Assembly (NCBI RefSeq): GCF_001440405.1
Contig: NZ_LLXX01000005.1
Location: 1 to 41,493, forward strand
Length of the DNA: 41,493 nt
Source: Bradyrhizobium valentinum
GTDB lineage: Bacteria; Pseudomonadota; Alphaproteobacteria; Rhizobiales; Xanthobacteraceae
Direction of reading: 5' to 3'
Shown here: positions 33,696 through 40,765 of the stretch, in pieces
Layout: each line of letters starts with the position of its first letter
Numbering within the stretch: the stretch's first letter is position 1
Program-made: the position numbers and the translations under genes
Notes under the pieces: model-generated
Seen by the model: the letters and a program-made list of their open reading frames with translations, nothing else
What the model was told of the DNA's origin: nothing
Databases searched by the model: none

Positions 33696-33914
33696 GATTG
33701 TGTTGAAAAACTCGAAAATTGCAGGGCTCCGAAAATCTCGCAAATGTAGCGCATTGGCGATTTCAGACGCTGCAAGGCTTTGTAGAATCGATACGAGCGC
33801 CAGCGATCGTTTTTGCGGTAATTGATGTGGTCCCTCACTTCGCTGCGAGAGAGACGCACCAGCGATCCTGAGAATTTTCAGTCATCAGCGAAAAAGGACT
33901 TTTTCAACACAATC
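33696..33914. mobile_element. MITE-like element or IS remnant, 219 bp
   Basis: The ends are a perfect 15-bp inverted repeat: GATTGTGTTGAAAAA at 33696-33710 and its complement at 33900-33914. The match extends three more bases with one mismatch. GTGTTGAAAAA-type ends occur in IS5/IS1182-like elements. No transposase fits inside. The interior, read on the minus strand, gives only a short open frame (VRDHINYRKNDRWRSYRFYK). Neighbouring GGCA at both outer flanks is not a clear target duplication. The element could have moved with a transposase encoded elsewhere. Confidence 0.8.
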
Positions 33915-34247
33915 GGCACCTTTGAGACATACCGAAGCTTGGTATGGATGCCGGCTTTCAGGGCGAAAGCGGAAGTCGCTCGGACATGCCAAACTGTCGC
34001 GACTGACCCGGGACGGACATTCCTACCAGCCGGTCGACATAGGGCGGACAATAGAGATTGGCTCGGCGTGTCCCACGACGCCGGCGCGTTTCCGAGGTGA
34101 AGTCGGATAGGCAAACCATCCATTCTGGTCGCGGGACGCTCAATTGGCGGAATCCGCCCACTGTTAACGATCTCTTAACCATCACAACTTAACTTCTGGT
34201 TACTTTTCGGTTAATAGACCGCGCGGTTCGTTCCAGGAGAACAGCCG
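33915..34247. other. Intergenic region, nothing recognised
   Basis: These 333 bases between the MITE-like element and the next gene contain no supported gene. The last 100 bases are AT-rich (TTAACGATCTCTTAACC, AACTTAACTTC) and probably hold the promoter of the 34248 gene. A purine-rich CCAGGAGAACAG precedes its ATG. Confidence 0.5.
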
Positions 34248-34636
34248 ATGCCTGTTGAAACACTGACATATGCCGCACTTGGCGCCCGCTTGACAATCTC
34301 GCCTAATGCCGCTCGTTCGCTTGTCAGGCGGCTCCGGCTGCCGCGCTCACTTTCAGATGACGGCAAAGCAATGGTGAGCGTGGATCTCACGGAAATACGG
34401 CATAAGCGTCGGCCATCACGTGAAGCAGGCAATGTCGCCCTAGCTGCAAAGATCATAGCGTTGCAGGGGAGATCGCGCGACTCGAAGCAACAGCAGCGGG
34501 TCACCGGGCCGATTTCGAGCGTGAGCGCGCCGATCGGCTGATGGTTGAAGTGCTACAGGCGACCGCCGAGGCTACGGCAGCTAAGGAGGCGACGGCGCGG
34601 CTCGGAAGGTTTTCTTCGGACCGATGGCCGAGCTGA
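34248..34636 (+). pseudogene. Conserved rhizobial coiled-coil DNA-binding-like protein, frameshifted
   Basis: The first half reads MPVETLTYAALGARLTISPN, then AARSLVRRLRLPRSLSDDGK and VDLTEIRHK. This is the helix-turn-helix-like front of a family common in Bradyrhizobium. One base missing near 34467 moves the family sequence into the next frame. There it continues EIARLEATAAGHRADFERER, ADRLMVEVLQATAEATAAKE and ends FSSDRWPS. The second half is a coiled coil. With the base restored the protein would be about 129 residues. Without it the product ends at 34541 with 97 residues. Confidence 0.75.
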
Positions 34637-34775
34637 TGATGGCTCGATCGACAGCCACGGACTAGCTGCACCCCGCCCGGGCCACCTAGCTGCGGACTTA
34701 ATGGCAGCAGACCGCAAGGCTGCTCGTGGGTAAGCATGCGTGTCCCCGGCGTAGCGGAGCAATCGGGAGAGAAAA

Positions 34776-35933
34776 ATGACCAGCATTGCCGATATCAGCG
34801 AGATGAAGGCGCGCATTATCGTGTTTGGGGTCGGCGGCGCTGGCGGCAATGCCGTCAACAACATGATCGCGTCTGAGCTGCAAGGCGTCGAATTTATCGT
34901 CGCTAATACCGACGCACAGGCGCTCGCCATGTCAAAGGCCAACCGGATCATCCAGATAGGCGCCCAAGTCACCCAAGGCCTTGGTGCCGGCTCGCAGCCC
35001 GAAGTGGGGCGCACGGCGGCCGAAGAGGCAATCAATTCGATCCGCGATCATTTAACCGGCGCACACATGGTGTTCGTTACTGCCGGCATGGGCGGCGGTA
35101 CCGGCACTGGGGCAGCGCCGGTTATAGCCAAGACCGCCCGTGAGCTTGGCATTCTGACCATCGGTGTAGTCACCAAGCCGTTCCACTTCGAGGGCCAGCG
35201 CCGCATGCGCTTTGCCGAAGCAGGCATCGCGGAACTGCTCAGGGCGGTGGACACTCTGCTGGTCATCCCAAACCAGAACCTTTTCCGGGTGGCCAACGAG
35301 AAGACCACCTTCGCCGATGCCTTCGTGCTGGCCGATCAAGTGCTTTATTCCGGTGTGGCCTGCATTAGCGACCTTGTAGTCAAGGAAGGCCTGATCAATC
35401 TCGATTTTGCCGACGTTCTCACCGTAATGCGCGAGAAGGGCAAAGCCATGATGGGCAGGGGCGAGGCTTCCGGTACGAAGCGCGTGCTCAATGCAGCTGT
35501 GGCCGCAATTTCCAATCCATTGATCGATGACCCGTCGATCAAGCGCGCCAGTGGCCTCATAATCTCCATCACCGGCGGCAAGGACCTTATGCTGTTCGAG
35601 GTAGACGAAGCCGCGACCCGCATTCGCGAAGAGGTCGATAAGGACGCCAACGTCATCGTCGGCGCCACTTTCGATGAAAGCCTGCAAGGTATTGTCCGCG
35701 TGTCGGTGGTAGCGACCGGCATCGATAATCTTGGTGAGATGCGCCAGAGGCAACCAACGGGCTCCCTTACGGAACTCGCTAGCAGGCTGCGCAAGGAAAA
35801 TCATCGCAGCGCCGAGCGGATCGAGAGTAGTGCACCGCGGCCGGAATTATACAGCCGCTTTTCCGCTGTGCGCAATTCGATCGAGCAAGTTGTTTGCGAT
35901 ATCCCGGCCTTCCTGGGCCGCAAGGCTAACTGA
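34776..35933 (+). CDS. ftsZ: Compact FtsZ paralogue with short linker
   Basis: FtsZ polymerises with GTP to form the division ring. This 385-residue protein has the whole GTPase core: [14 protein letters not shown] (17-30), the tubulin signature GGGTGTG (106-112) and the T7 catalytic loop NLDFADV (208-214). The core ends at about residue 320. The linker is only about 50 residues, yet the end reads [12 protein letters not shown] (374-385). That closely resembles the conserved C-terminal peptide that binds FtsA and other partners (DIPAFLRKQAD-like), with Gly for the usual Arg. The main alphaproteobacterial FtsZ has a much longer linker and lies in the dcw cluster with ftsQA. Neither is seen here, so this is an accessory copy. 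GGGAGAGAAAA precedes the ATG. Confidence 0.92.
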   Translation: MTSIADISEMKARIIVFGVGGAGGNAVNNMIASELQGVEFIVANTDAQALAMSKANRIIQIGAQVTQGLGAGSQPEVGRTAAEEAINSIRDHLTGAHMVFVTAGMGGGTGTGAAPVIAKTARELGILTIGVVTKPFHFEGQRRMRFAEAGIAELLRAVDTLLVIPNQNLFRVANEKTTFADAFVLADQVLYSGVACISDLVVKEGLINLDFADVLTVMREKGKAMMGRGEASGTKRVLNAAVAAISNPLIDDPSIKRASGLIISITGGKDLMLFEVDEAATRIREEVDKDANVIVGATFDESLQGIVRVSVVATGIDNLGEMRQRQPTGSLTELASRLRKENHRSAERIESSAPRPELYSRFSAVRNSIEQVVCDIPAFLGRKAN

Positions 35934-35952
35934 ATTCTCGTAGGAAATAAAT

Positions 35953-35974
35953 CGGCTCGCTTAAAAGCGGGCCG
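35953..35974. terminator. Hairpin downstream of ftsZ
   Basis: CGGCTCGC at 35953-35960 pairs with GCGGGCCG at 35967-35974 with one G-T pair, around the loop TTAAAA. It lies 19 bases after the ftsZ stop. There is no T-run, so it is a weak terminator candidate. Confidence 0.45.
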
Positions 35975-36048
35975 GAGCAATCACGTCCCAGAAAACAGCA
36001 CCGGAAGTTCGATGTCGTTTTCGCCGAGCAAGTCCAACAGGACACAGT

Positions 36049-36681
36049 TCAAAACAGAAAAAAGCTCCCGATCAGCAGGCCCGCAGAAAAGGACCAAAGC
36101 CCCAAGGTGCAGGCTGACACGAGGCGCGCGAGGTTGCGAACCTGCACCTCGAACTCCGCTTCTGTTGTCTCATGGAACTGAGCTGTCATTGGCGTGGCCC
36201 TGCCCAGGCGCGGCCGGATGTACGCACAAATCATGATGAAGGTGGGGCATTTGCGCCCCGCAGTGATGGCAATGGTGCTCACGCTTGAGGCTCCCAAGCG
36301 GACATGCGGACCATATCGTTTCATCCGAAATCGATCACGGACCTCCGTAGTGGCGTTCAACAAGAATTCTCGCGCGATGCGCACGAAAGTCGTGGCTAGG
36401 TCGTCGACCACGATCAGGTCGAGAAACTTCTCCATATCGTCACGAGGTATTTCGATCTTCCGCTCGAATGATTTAAGGTTCTCGCCCGCCGCACCCATCT
36501 TCTGCTGCATCAAGATGCGGGTGCGGTCACGCTCCCCCTTCAATCCGGCATTGCGGTACTCGTCGGTAGCCGTTTGCAGCAGCGCCGCTGCGAGCATGGG
36601 GTCGGCCATGCTCGCGAAATGCTCAAACGACTCGAGTAATCGAGGGCAACCTTCCGGCCCTCGAACCATCCCCAGTCGCAC
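36049..36681 (-). CDS. Unrecognised protein with C-terminal membrane helix
   Basis: This frame gives up to 210 residues (start near GTG/ATG at 36681 or inside; MADPMLAAALLQTATDEYRN is at about residues 25-44). The centre is rich in charged helices (GERDRTRILMQQKM, EKFLDLIVVDDLATTFVRIA). The end, LGLWSFSAGLLIGSFFLF, is one transmembrane helix, so the protein is probably tail-anchored. I recognise no family. It overlaps the end of the next gene by 142 bases in another frame; one lost base near 36637 would instead join the two into one protein. It converges on the ftsZ paralogue. Confidence 0.55.
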   Translation of the reverse strand: MRLGMVRGPEGCPRLLESFEHFASMADPMLAAALLQTATDEYRNAGLKGERDRTRILMQQKMGAAGENLKSFERKIEIPRDDMEKFLDLIVVDDLATTFVRIAREFLLNATTEVRDRFRMKRYGPHVRLGASSVSTIAITAGRKCPTFIMICAYIRPRLGRATPMTAQFHETTEAEFEVQVRNLARLVSACTLGLWSFSAGLLIGSFFLF

Positions 36682-36965
36682 GCCTTCGGTTCAAACGGGC
36701 AGCTATCCTCTCCGGGCATATAGTCCCAGGTTTCAAATGCCTCCCAATATTCTTCTTCAGTCATCATTTCGGTCAGCGGTTCGGCGGCCCGTATAATCAG
36801 CAATGCCCCCCTGCGTGATGCCCAGACGACCGGACACAACAGCGCGCGACGGCTCTCGTCCACGCCGCGGTATAGTTTCGCTTCGTAAAGATTACTCGCG
36901 CGTCCGCGAGCGTCACGCGCGAACTTGAAGGCAAGCCATCCAATCACGATGACCGGCGACCGCAT
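36540..36965 (-). CDS. Conserved-type rhizobial hypothetical protein
   Basis: The product begins MRSPVIVIGWLAFKFARDAR, then GRASNLYEAKLYRGVDESRR and ALLCPVVWASRRGALLIIRA. It contains a Trp/Cys-rich block, WDYMPGEDSCPFEPKACDWG. I know this pattern as a family of about 130-150 residues in rhizobia with no assigned function. A GTG at 36992 also opens the frame and overlaps the stop of the SRAP remnant; the ATG at 36965 fits the family better. The last 30 residues (SRLSISRAWPTPCS) look out of frame, so the true end may lie near residue 107 or be affected by a frameshift at about 36637. Confidence 0.6.
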   Translation of the reverse strand: MRSPVIVIGWLAFKFARDARGRASNLYEAKLYRGVDESRRALLCPVVWASRRGALLIIRAAEPLTEMMTEEEYWEAFETWDYMPGEDSCPFEPKACDWGWFEGRKVALDYSSRLSISRAWPTPCSQRRCCKRLPTSTAMPD

Positions 36966-36988
36966 GCTACCGGCTCTTGATACTCTGA

Positions 36989-37225
36989 TCACGCTGCGAC
37001 CTCGTCTTCCTTGTCCGCCCCGCGCATGACTATCCTGAGCGCATCATCCGACAACGGTCTTTGCAGCGCCTTGGCCTCCTCCCGCGGCGCGCGCATCCAC
37101 ACGTCGCGCTCCTCATCCGTCATCAGGATGACCGGCATCGCCTTGGGATGGATCGGCTCGACGACTGCGTTCGGCGTCGTGGTGAGAAAGCCATAGACTA
37201 GATACGAGTAGAAGTTGCCAAGCTC
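36989..37225 (-). pseudogene. SRAP (YedK/HMCES-like) C-terminal remnant, copy 1
   Basis: The frame reads [40 protein letters not shown] and [17 protein letters not shown]. This is the C-terminal third of an SOS-response-associated peptidase. The motif [13 protein letters not shown] holds the active-site histidine. The N-terminal catalytic cysteine and the glutamate and asparagine of the abasic-site pocket are absent, so it cannot form the DNA-protein link. It overlaps the small gene at 37198 in another frame. A second, independently broken copy lies 1 kb away. Confidence 0.8.
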
Positions 37226-37368
37226 TCCAGATTTGATTGCTCTTCGGTCAGCCGCCTTTCGACAAACTGGCGTTCAAGCTCTGTTAGGCTGGTTTGCAAT
37301 AGGTTTCGATAGCGTTGAATATTACTACGATGCGCTCGCAAGCGAGCCAATTGTTGATCATCAATCAT
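37198..37368 (-). CDS. Small conserved-type hypothetical protein, 56 residues
   Basis: The protein reads [20 protein letters not shown], then [20 protein letters not shown] and [10 protein letters not shown]. It matches a short helical family common in Bradyrhizobium with an [34 protein letters not shown] pattern. The family is cytoplasmic and its function is unknown. The usual start position is kept. A GAAGGG lies ten bases before the ATG. Confidence 0.7.
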   Translation of the reverse strand: MIDDQQLARLRAHRSNIQRYRNLLQTSLTELERQFVERRLTEEQSNLESLATSTRI

Positions 37369-37588
37369 TACACTTACCCTTCAGCAGCAACAATTCCCCT
37401 TTTGCCTTGAGAGTTAAGTACACAACACCGGCTAAAGCGGAATATGTTCGCTCAGTGGTGTTGGCGGCTGGAGCCAAAAAGCTCCGGCGGCGAATATTAT
37501 GCAACGTTTATGCCAAATCTGGATGACATGAGCAAGACGCCCGCTCGGCCACGAGTTTGCACTCGGATGGACGCAGTTTCCAAGTGTC

Positions 37589-37762
37589 TCAGCGTTTTGT
37601 CTTTCTTTCGGATTTGAATGAGACGCCCAACCGCATTGCAACTTTGCGAATGCGCTCAGGAGTGCGCTTCCTGATACGAGCGGCTTCCTCTAAAGACTTC
37701 GACGCTTTGGCAAGTTCGATAACGCGACGATCATCTGCAAAAGACCAAGACTTGCCAGCCAT
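37589..37762 (-). CDS. Small basic hypothetical protein, 57 residues
   Basis: The product (MAGKSWSFADDRRVIELAKA, then SKSLEEAARIRKRTPERIRK and MRLGVSFKSERK) is strongly basic with an Asp-Asp-Arg-Arg front. A probable helix-turn-helix follows: ELAKASKSLEEAA, then RTPERIRKVAMRL. AGGAG lies nine bases before the ATG. The longer frame to 37846 has no support. A hairpin at 37787-37824 occupies its leader. It is probably a small DNA-binding protein; no target is known. Confidence 0.6.
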   Translation of the reverse strand: MAGKSWSFADDRRVIELAKASKSLEEAARIRKRTPERIRKVAMRLGVSFKSERKTKR

Positions 37763-37786
37763 CGGTGAAGTGCTCCTTATAAAAGA

Positions 37787-37824
37787 CAAAGCCGCCGAGC
37801 GGAGTATGTTCGCTGACGGCTTTG
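37787..37824. promoter_or_regulatory. Hairpin with motif repeated upstream
   Basis: CAAAGCCG at 37787-37794 pairs with CGGCTTTG at 37817-37824, and inside them AGCG pairs with CGCT. The motif AGCGGAGTATGTTCGCT at 37798-37814 recurs with one change at 37436-37452. The structure lies 25 bases upstream of the 37762 start, so it would be in that gene's leader or operator. Confidence 0.5.
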
Positions 37825-38003
37825 CTTGGGGACCGGACGAGGGCAATTGCCCGGCGGTTCTATCGATAGCTCAACTTCTCGATAGAGCAACGCATGTTGC
37901 GCGTTAAGCTAACTGCTCAACCTTACTGATTGGGGTATTCCAAGCGGCCGTTGTACGACTTCCGTATTATTACGGTAGATTGGTTTGCGCTTGGAGGATG
38001 CCG

Positions 38004-38215
38004 TTACGCCGCTGCCTTATCTTCCTTGTCTGCGCCGCGCGCTACGATCTTTAGTGCCTCATCCGGCAATGGCCTTTGCAATGCCTTGGCCTCATCCCAC
38101 GACGCACGCATCCAGAGGTCGCGCTCTTCATCGGTCAACAGGATCACCGGCATCGCCTTAGGATGGATCGGCTCGACGATGGCTTCGGCGAGATCGTGAG
38201 GAACCCATAGACCTG
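38004..38215 (-). pseudogene. SRAP (YedK/HMCES-like) C-terminal remnant, copy 2
   Basis: The frame reads [20 protein letters not shown], then [20 protein letters not shown] and [19 protein letters not shown]. This is the same part of the SRAP fold as at 36989-37225, with clear nucleotide divergence between the two. One base missing near 38190 separates VYGFLTISP from the rest. The catalytic N-terminus is missing here too. Two independently decayed copies suggest repeated gain of SRAP-carrying elements or an old duplication. Confidence 0.8.
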
Positions 38216-38235
38216 ATGGGGTCTAGGGTCCAAGA

Positions 38236-38658
38236 TCATTTCATCCGGGGTGGCCATGCTAGATTTAGCTTCACGCCGAAGTTTGCTATGTTGCCATCTT
38301 CCAGTTCAAAGCCGCCGACTATTTTCGCGCTGCATTGCCCGGCGTCCGCTCCCAACACTGCACGATATTCCACTGCCATTTCCCTCGAAAAGTATCCTAC
38401 AGTCCGGCCATCGATATCGATGCGCACCGCGTTTACATCGAATTCATTGCCATCTTCCGGAGTGACGACCGCGACCACCTTTAGATCATGCCCGTTGCCG
38501 CCCTTCTCACGATACAAATATCGAAGTACCTCCTGATAGGCGACTTCGCCGACGACAGGAACAATCCACCCCCGCCCGGGCGCTAGGATGCTAGACTTCC
38601 TAAAGCCGAAAAGAGCCGAGAAAAAATCCGTGACAAAATTCATGTCGTCCGCGTCCAT
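38236..38658 (-). CDS. HIRAN-domain protein
   Basis: The 140-residue protein has a short amphipathic front (MNFVTDFFSALFGFRKSSIL). A HIRAN-like domain follows: VPVVGEVAYQEVLRYLYREK, VVTPEDGNEFDVNAVRIDID and GRTVGYFSREMAVEYRAVLG. HIRAN domains bind single-stranded DNA ends or damaged DNA and usually sit beside helicases or nucleases. Here the domain stands alone, ending in FGVKLNLAWPP. The next gene upstream on the same strand encodes a DUF2806 protein, with 88 bases and a nested hairpin between them. ATG at 38658 is used; 38643 is possible. Confidence 0.8.
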   Translation of the reverse strand: MDADDMNFVTDFFSALFGFRKSSILAPGRGWIVPVVGEVAYQEVLRYLYREKGGNGHDLKVVAVVTPEDGNEFDVNAVRIDIDGRTVGYFSREMAVEYRAVLGADAGQCSAKIVGGFELEDGNIANFGVKLNLAWPPRMK

Positions 38659-38686
38659 CCAATAGCGTCACGGGACTAGAAGTCTC

Positions 38687-38741
38687 GTGCGAGCGTATCG
38701 GCTGCAGTGATTACTGCAGCCCGACATTCATCGGCTCGCAC
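38687..38741 (-). promoter_or_regulatory. Nested hairpin between DUF2806 and HIRAN genes
   Basis: An outer 8-bp stem (GTGCGAGC at 38687-38694 and GCTCGCAC at 38734-38741) encloses a perfect inner hairpin. The inner hairpin is GGCTGCAGT at 38700-38708 paired with ACTGCAGCC at 38713-38721, loop GATT. A third hairpin, CACGGGACT/AGTCTCGTG at 38669-38689, competes with the outer stem. The outer stem starts five bases after the DUF2806 stop, and there is no T-run. This could be an attenuator, processing site or factor-dependent terminator that sets the ratio of the two proteins. Confidence 0.55.
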
Positions 38742-38746
38742 AACCG

Positions 38747-39778
38747 CTACATTTCGCTGACTTGATATGAGCTAACTGACGGCATCCATTCCAGCGCCAG
38801 AATGTCTTCGTGAGGCCAATACTTCCTCAATTTGCCCAGCAAGGCCAATAATGCTTCTCGCCGATGGTTAGGCAGAATTTCCGCCACGGCCTGTCCAGTG
38901 CTAGTCAACACATAAACCGGAAGTACCGGATTGTTGTCTTTGTTGCTCCGTAGAACGGCTGCTGGCCCAGTTCCTGCCGCACCGGGCTGGCCGAGGTTTA
39001 TGTCCTTTTGAAATGCTATGGCGTACTCCCCTAAGGGTACGAACCACAATTCTCTTTCGTCACTTGCCTTCATCAAAACAGATTGACGAATTTGACCTGC
39101 CGCTCCCGGGTCGACCATAAGGTCAGCGGTCACCAGCGATGCTGCCTCAGCAAACGAAAGCTCTCCGACCAAGGATTTCGGAAAAACATTTTCGAGCCGT
39201 GATCGGCACAATCTTTCGAAGAGCTGCGCCGTCTGCGCGTCTAACTCCTCAACAACGCGTAACGCTTTTCGCGAGAAAGTACCGGGCTTCCTAATCTCCG
39301 CGGAAAGAACACGTCCCCATTTCTGTCGAAGCTCTTCCGTCGAGGCATCTTCTGCGTACCGTTCAAACCGATCCATAAATTCAGGATTTAGTTCTGCCGG
39401 GCCGGCCTCAGCTTCGGCGTCAGTCAGCGGATCGTGCCGCAGGTCTTCAATTGCTTCAACAAGCACAGCGTCCTTGTTGTCTTGCCGATGGAATATCTTG
39501 CGAAGATGCTTTTCGGCTACACGCTCTGCGAAATCGGGATCTTTCTTCAGGCGATCAATACCATACTCGACAGCCGCCTCGATCATCTTCTTCTCTCCAG
39601 TGATTATCGCGCGCTCCCGCGTTACGTGCCTCTCCATTCGCACGTTCAGAAGTTCGGACAGGTTGCCTCCGAGGCGGTCAAGAGCAGCAACCGTGCGACT
39701 TTTTGCTTTCGCCTTTACACCACTTTCAGTCAACTCAACCGAAACTGAGGTTTCTTTATCGAGAACGTCGTCTGTCAT
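38747..39778 (-). CDS. DUF2806 domain protein
   Basis: The 343-residue soluble protein matches DUF2806. The diagnostic block is NPEFMDRFERYAEDASTEEL, RQKWGRVLSAEIRKPGTFSR and KALRVVEELDAQTAQLFERL. A predicted coiled, charged N-terminal part precedes it (KSRTVAALDRLGGNLSELLN). A winged, beta-rich C-terminal part follows (VLPVYVLTSTGQAVAEILPN). Function is unknown. Its family members occur on prophages and islands, where a link to DNA maintenance or defence is suspected but not shown. The ATG at 39778 gives the whole family length. It is transcribed first, with the HIRAN gene after it. Confidence 0.85.
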   Translation of the reverse strand: MTDDVLDKETSVSVELTESGVKAKAKSRTVAALDRLGGNLSELLNVRMERHVTRERAIITGEKKMIEAAVEYGIDRLKKDPDFAERVAEKHLRKIFHRQDNKDAVLVEAIEDLRHDPLTDAEAEAGPAELNPEFMDRFERYAEDASTEELRQKWGRVLSAEIRKPGTFSRKALRVVEELDAQTAQLFERLCRSRLENVFPKSLVGELSFAEAASLVTADLMVDPGAAGQIRQSVLMKASDERELWFVPLGEYAIAFQKDINLGQPGAAGTGPAAVLRSNKDNNPVLPVYVLTSTGQAVAEILPNHRREALLALLGKLRKYWPHEDILALEWMPSVSSYQVSEM

Positions 39779-39987
39779 TAAAGCAATCCCAGATCATCAG
39801 ATCGCAGCATGATCGACTTTTACGCTCTGTGCAACCATTGCGAGCGTCGCGGCTTTCGTCAGTGACCTCCGCCAGTGGCGGGGATAATGATTTCCCGACC
39901 GAAAACATGATTTTACTGCACCGGCTACTGGTGGCTGAACCGGGACACACAAGGACGGCACCGCCGCCCACAACCCCGGAGCAAGCC

Positions 39988-40146
39988 ATGCGCAACCTGC
40001 GCTCCTTCGTCGTCATCCAGAACGGCACCTTCTTATTCGTCATTCACGCCTACAGCGCGCGGCAGGCCCGCACACTGGTCGCAGCCCGCCTCGCCGACAC
40101 GACCGGCGTTCTCATCGTCGCGCCGCGCAAGGGTTCGCTGCGATGA
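39988..40146 (+). CDS. Small conserved-type hypothetical protein, 52 residues
   Basis: The frame reads MRNLRSFVVIQNGTFLFVIH, then AYSARQARTLVAARLADTTG and PRKGSLR. It resembles short rhizobial phage or island proteins that precede the gene below. It is soluble and mixed alpha/beta by eye. The TGA overlaps the next ATG (ATGA), so the pair is coupled, which supports translation. A GGAGCAAGCC precedes the ATG. Confidence 0.65.
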   Translation: MRNLRSFVVIQNGTFLFVIHAYSARQARTLVAARLADTTGVLIVAPRKGSLR

Positions 40147-40700
40147 TCCCCGATACCCGCAACGGCCTTCCCGCCATGGCCTGCGTCTCTGCGATGCAGA
40201 AGTGCATCCGTCGAGGCATGGAGCGCGAGGCGATGGAGTTCGCCGTTGAACTCATCCGCACGTCCAAAGCATTCCATTCGATGGTCTGCAAACGCCTTGA
40301 GATCATCTCTCACGAGGACATCGATGCAATGGCGCAGCCGTGGATCGTGCCGTTCGTCGCCACCGCCGTCGCGCAGGCGATGCGATGGTATGACCAGGAG
40401 AAGTTGGGCACATCGCGGCTGGCGATCGGCAATGCGATCCGGCTCATGTGTCGCGCCAGAAAGAGCCGTGAGGGCGATCACTTCGCTGCGGCTGTCGGGC
40501 TTCGGTCGCTGCTGGAGGGCTTTGCACCGACGATACCGGACTGGGCCAACGACCAGCACACACTGGCCGGTCGCAAGCTGGGCCGTGGCCTCGACCATTT
40601 CCGCAAGGAAGGTGCGAAGCTCGTGCCGGAGCCGACCGAACCCGACCTGTACGTCGAGGAAGCCTACAGGCTTTGGGCGCTAAAGCAGCGGAGCAAGTAA
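40143..40700 (+). CDS. RarA/MgsA C-terminal-like protein of phage/island type
   Basis: The 185-residue protein matches a family found in phages and rhizobial islands that resembles the C-terminal part of the AAA+ ATPase RarA (MgsA). Key segments are SAMQKCIRRGMEREAMEFAV, CKRLEIISHEDIDAMAQPWI, NAIRLMCRARKSREGDHFAA and DWANDQHTLAGRKLGRGLDH. In RarA this region holds the oligomer together; here the ATPase part is absent. It may therefore modulate clamp-loader or replication-restart factors. It is coupled to the small gene before it. Confidence 0.85.
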   Translation: MIPDTRNGLPAMACVSAMQKCIRRGMEREAMEFAVELIRTSKAFHSMVCKRLEIISHEDIDAMAQPWIVPFVATAVAQAMRWYDQEKLGTSRLAIGNAIRLMCRARKSREGDHFAAAVGLRSLLEGFAPTIPDWANDQHTLAGRKLGRGLDHFRKEGAKLVPEPTEPDLYVEEAYRLWALKQRSK

Positions 40701-40765
40701 GCCGGACATGCGCTTCGGCGTTCTCATGCGACGACAGGGTCATTGGCACTGACATTTGACGTGGA

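Noticed and set aside
35052..35804. 250-residue minus-strand frame inside ftsZ
   Set aside because: It is antisense to highly conserved GTPase motifs and has no recognisable domain.
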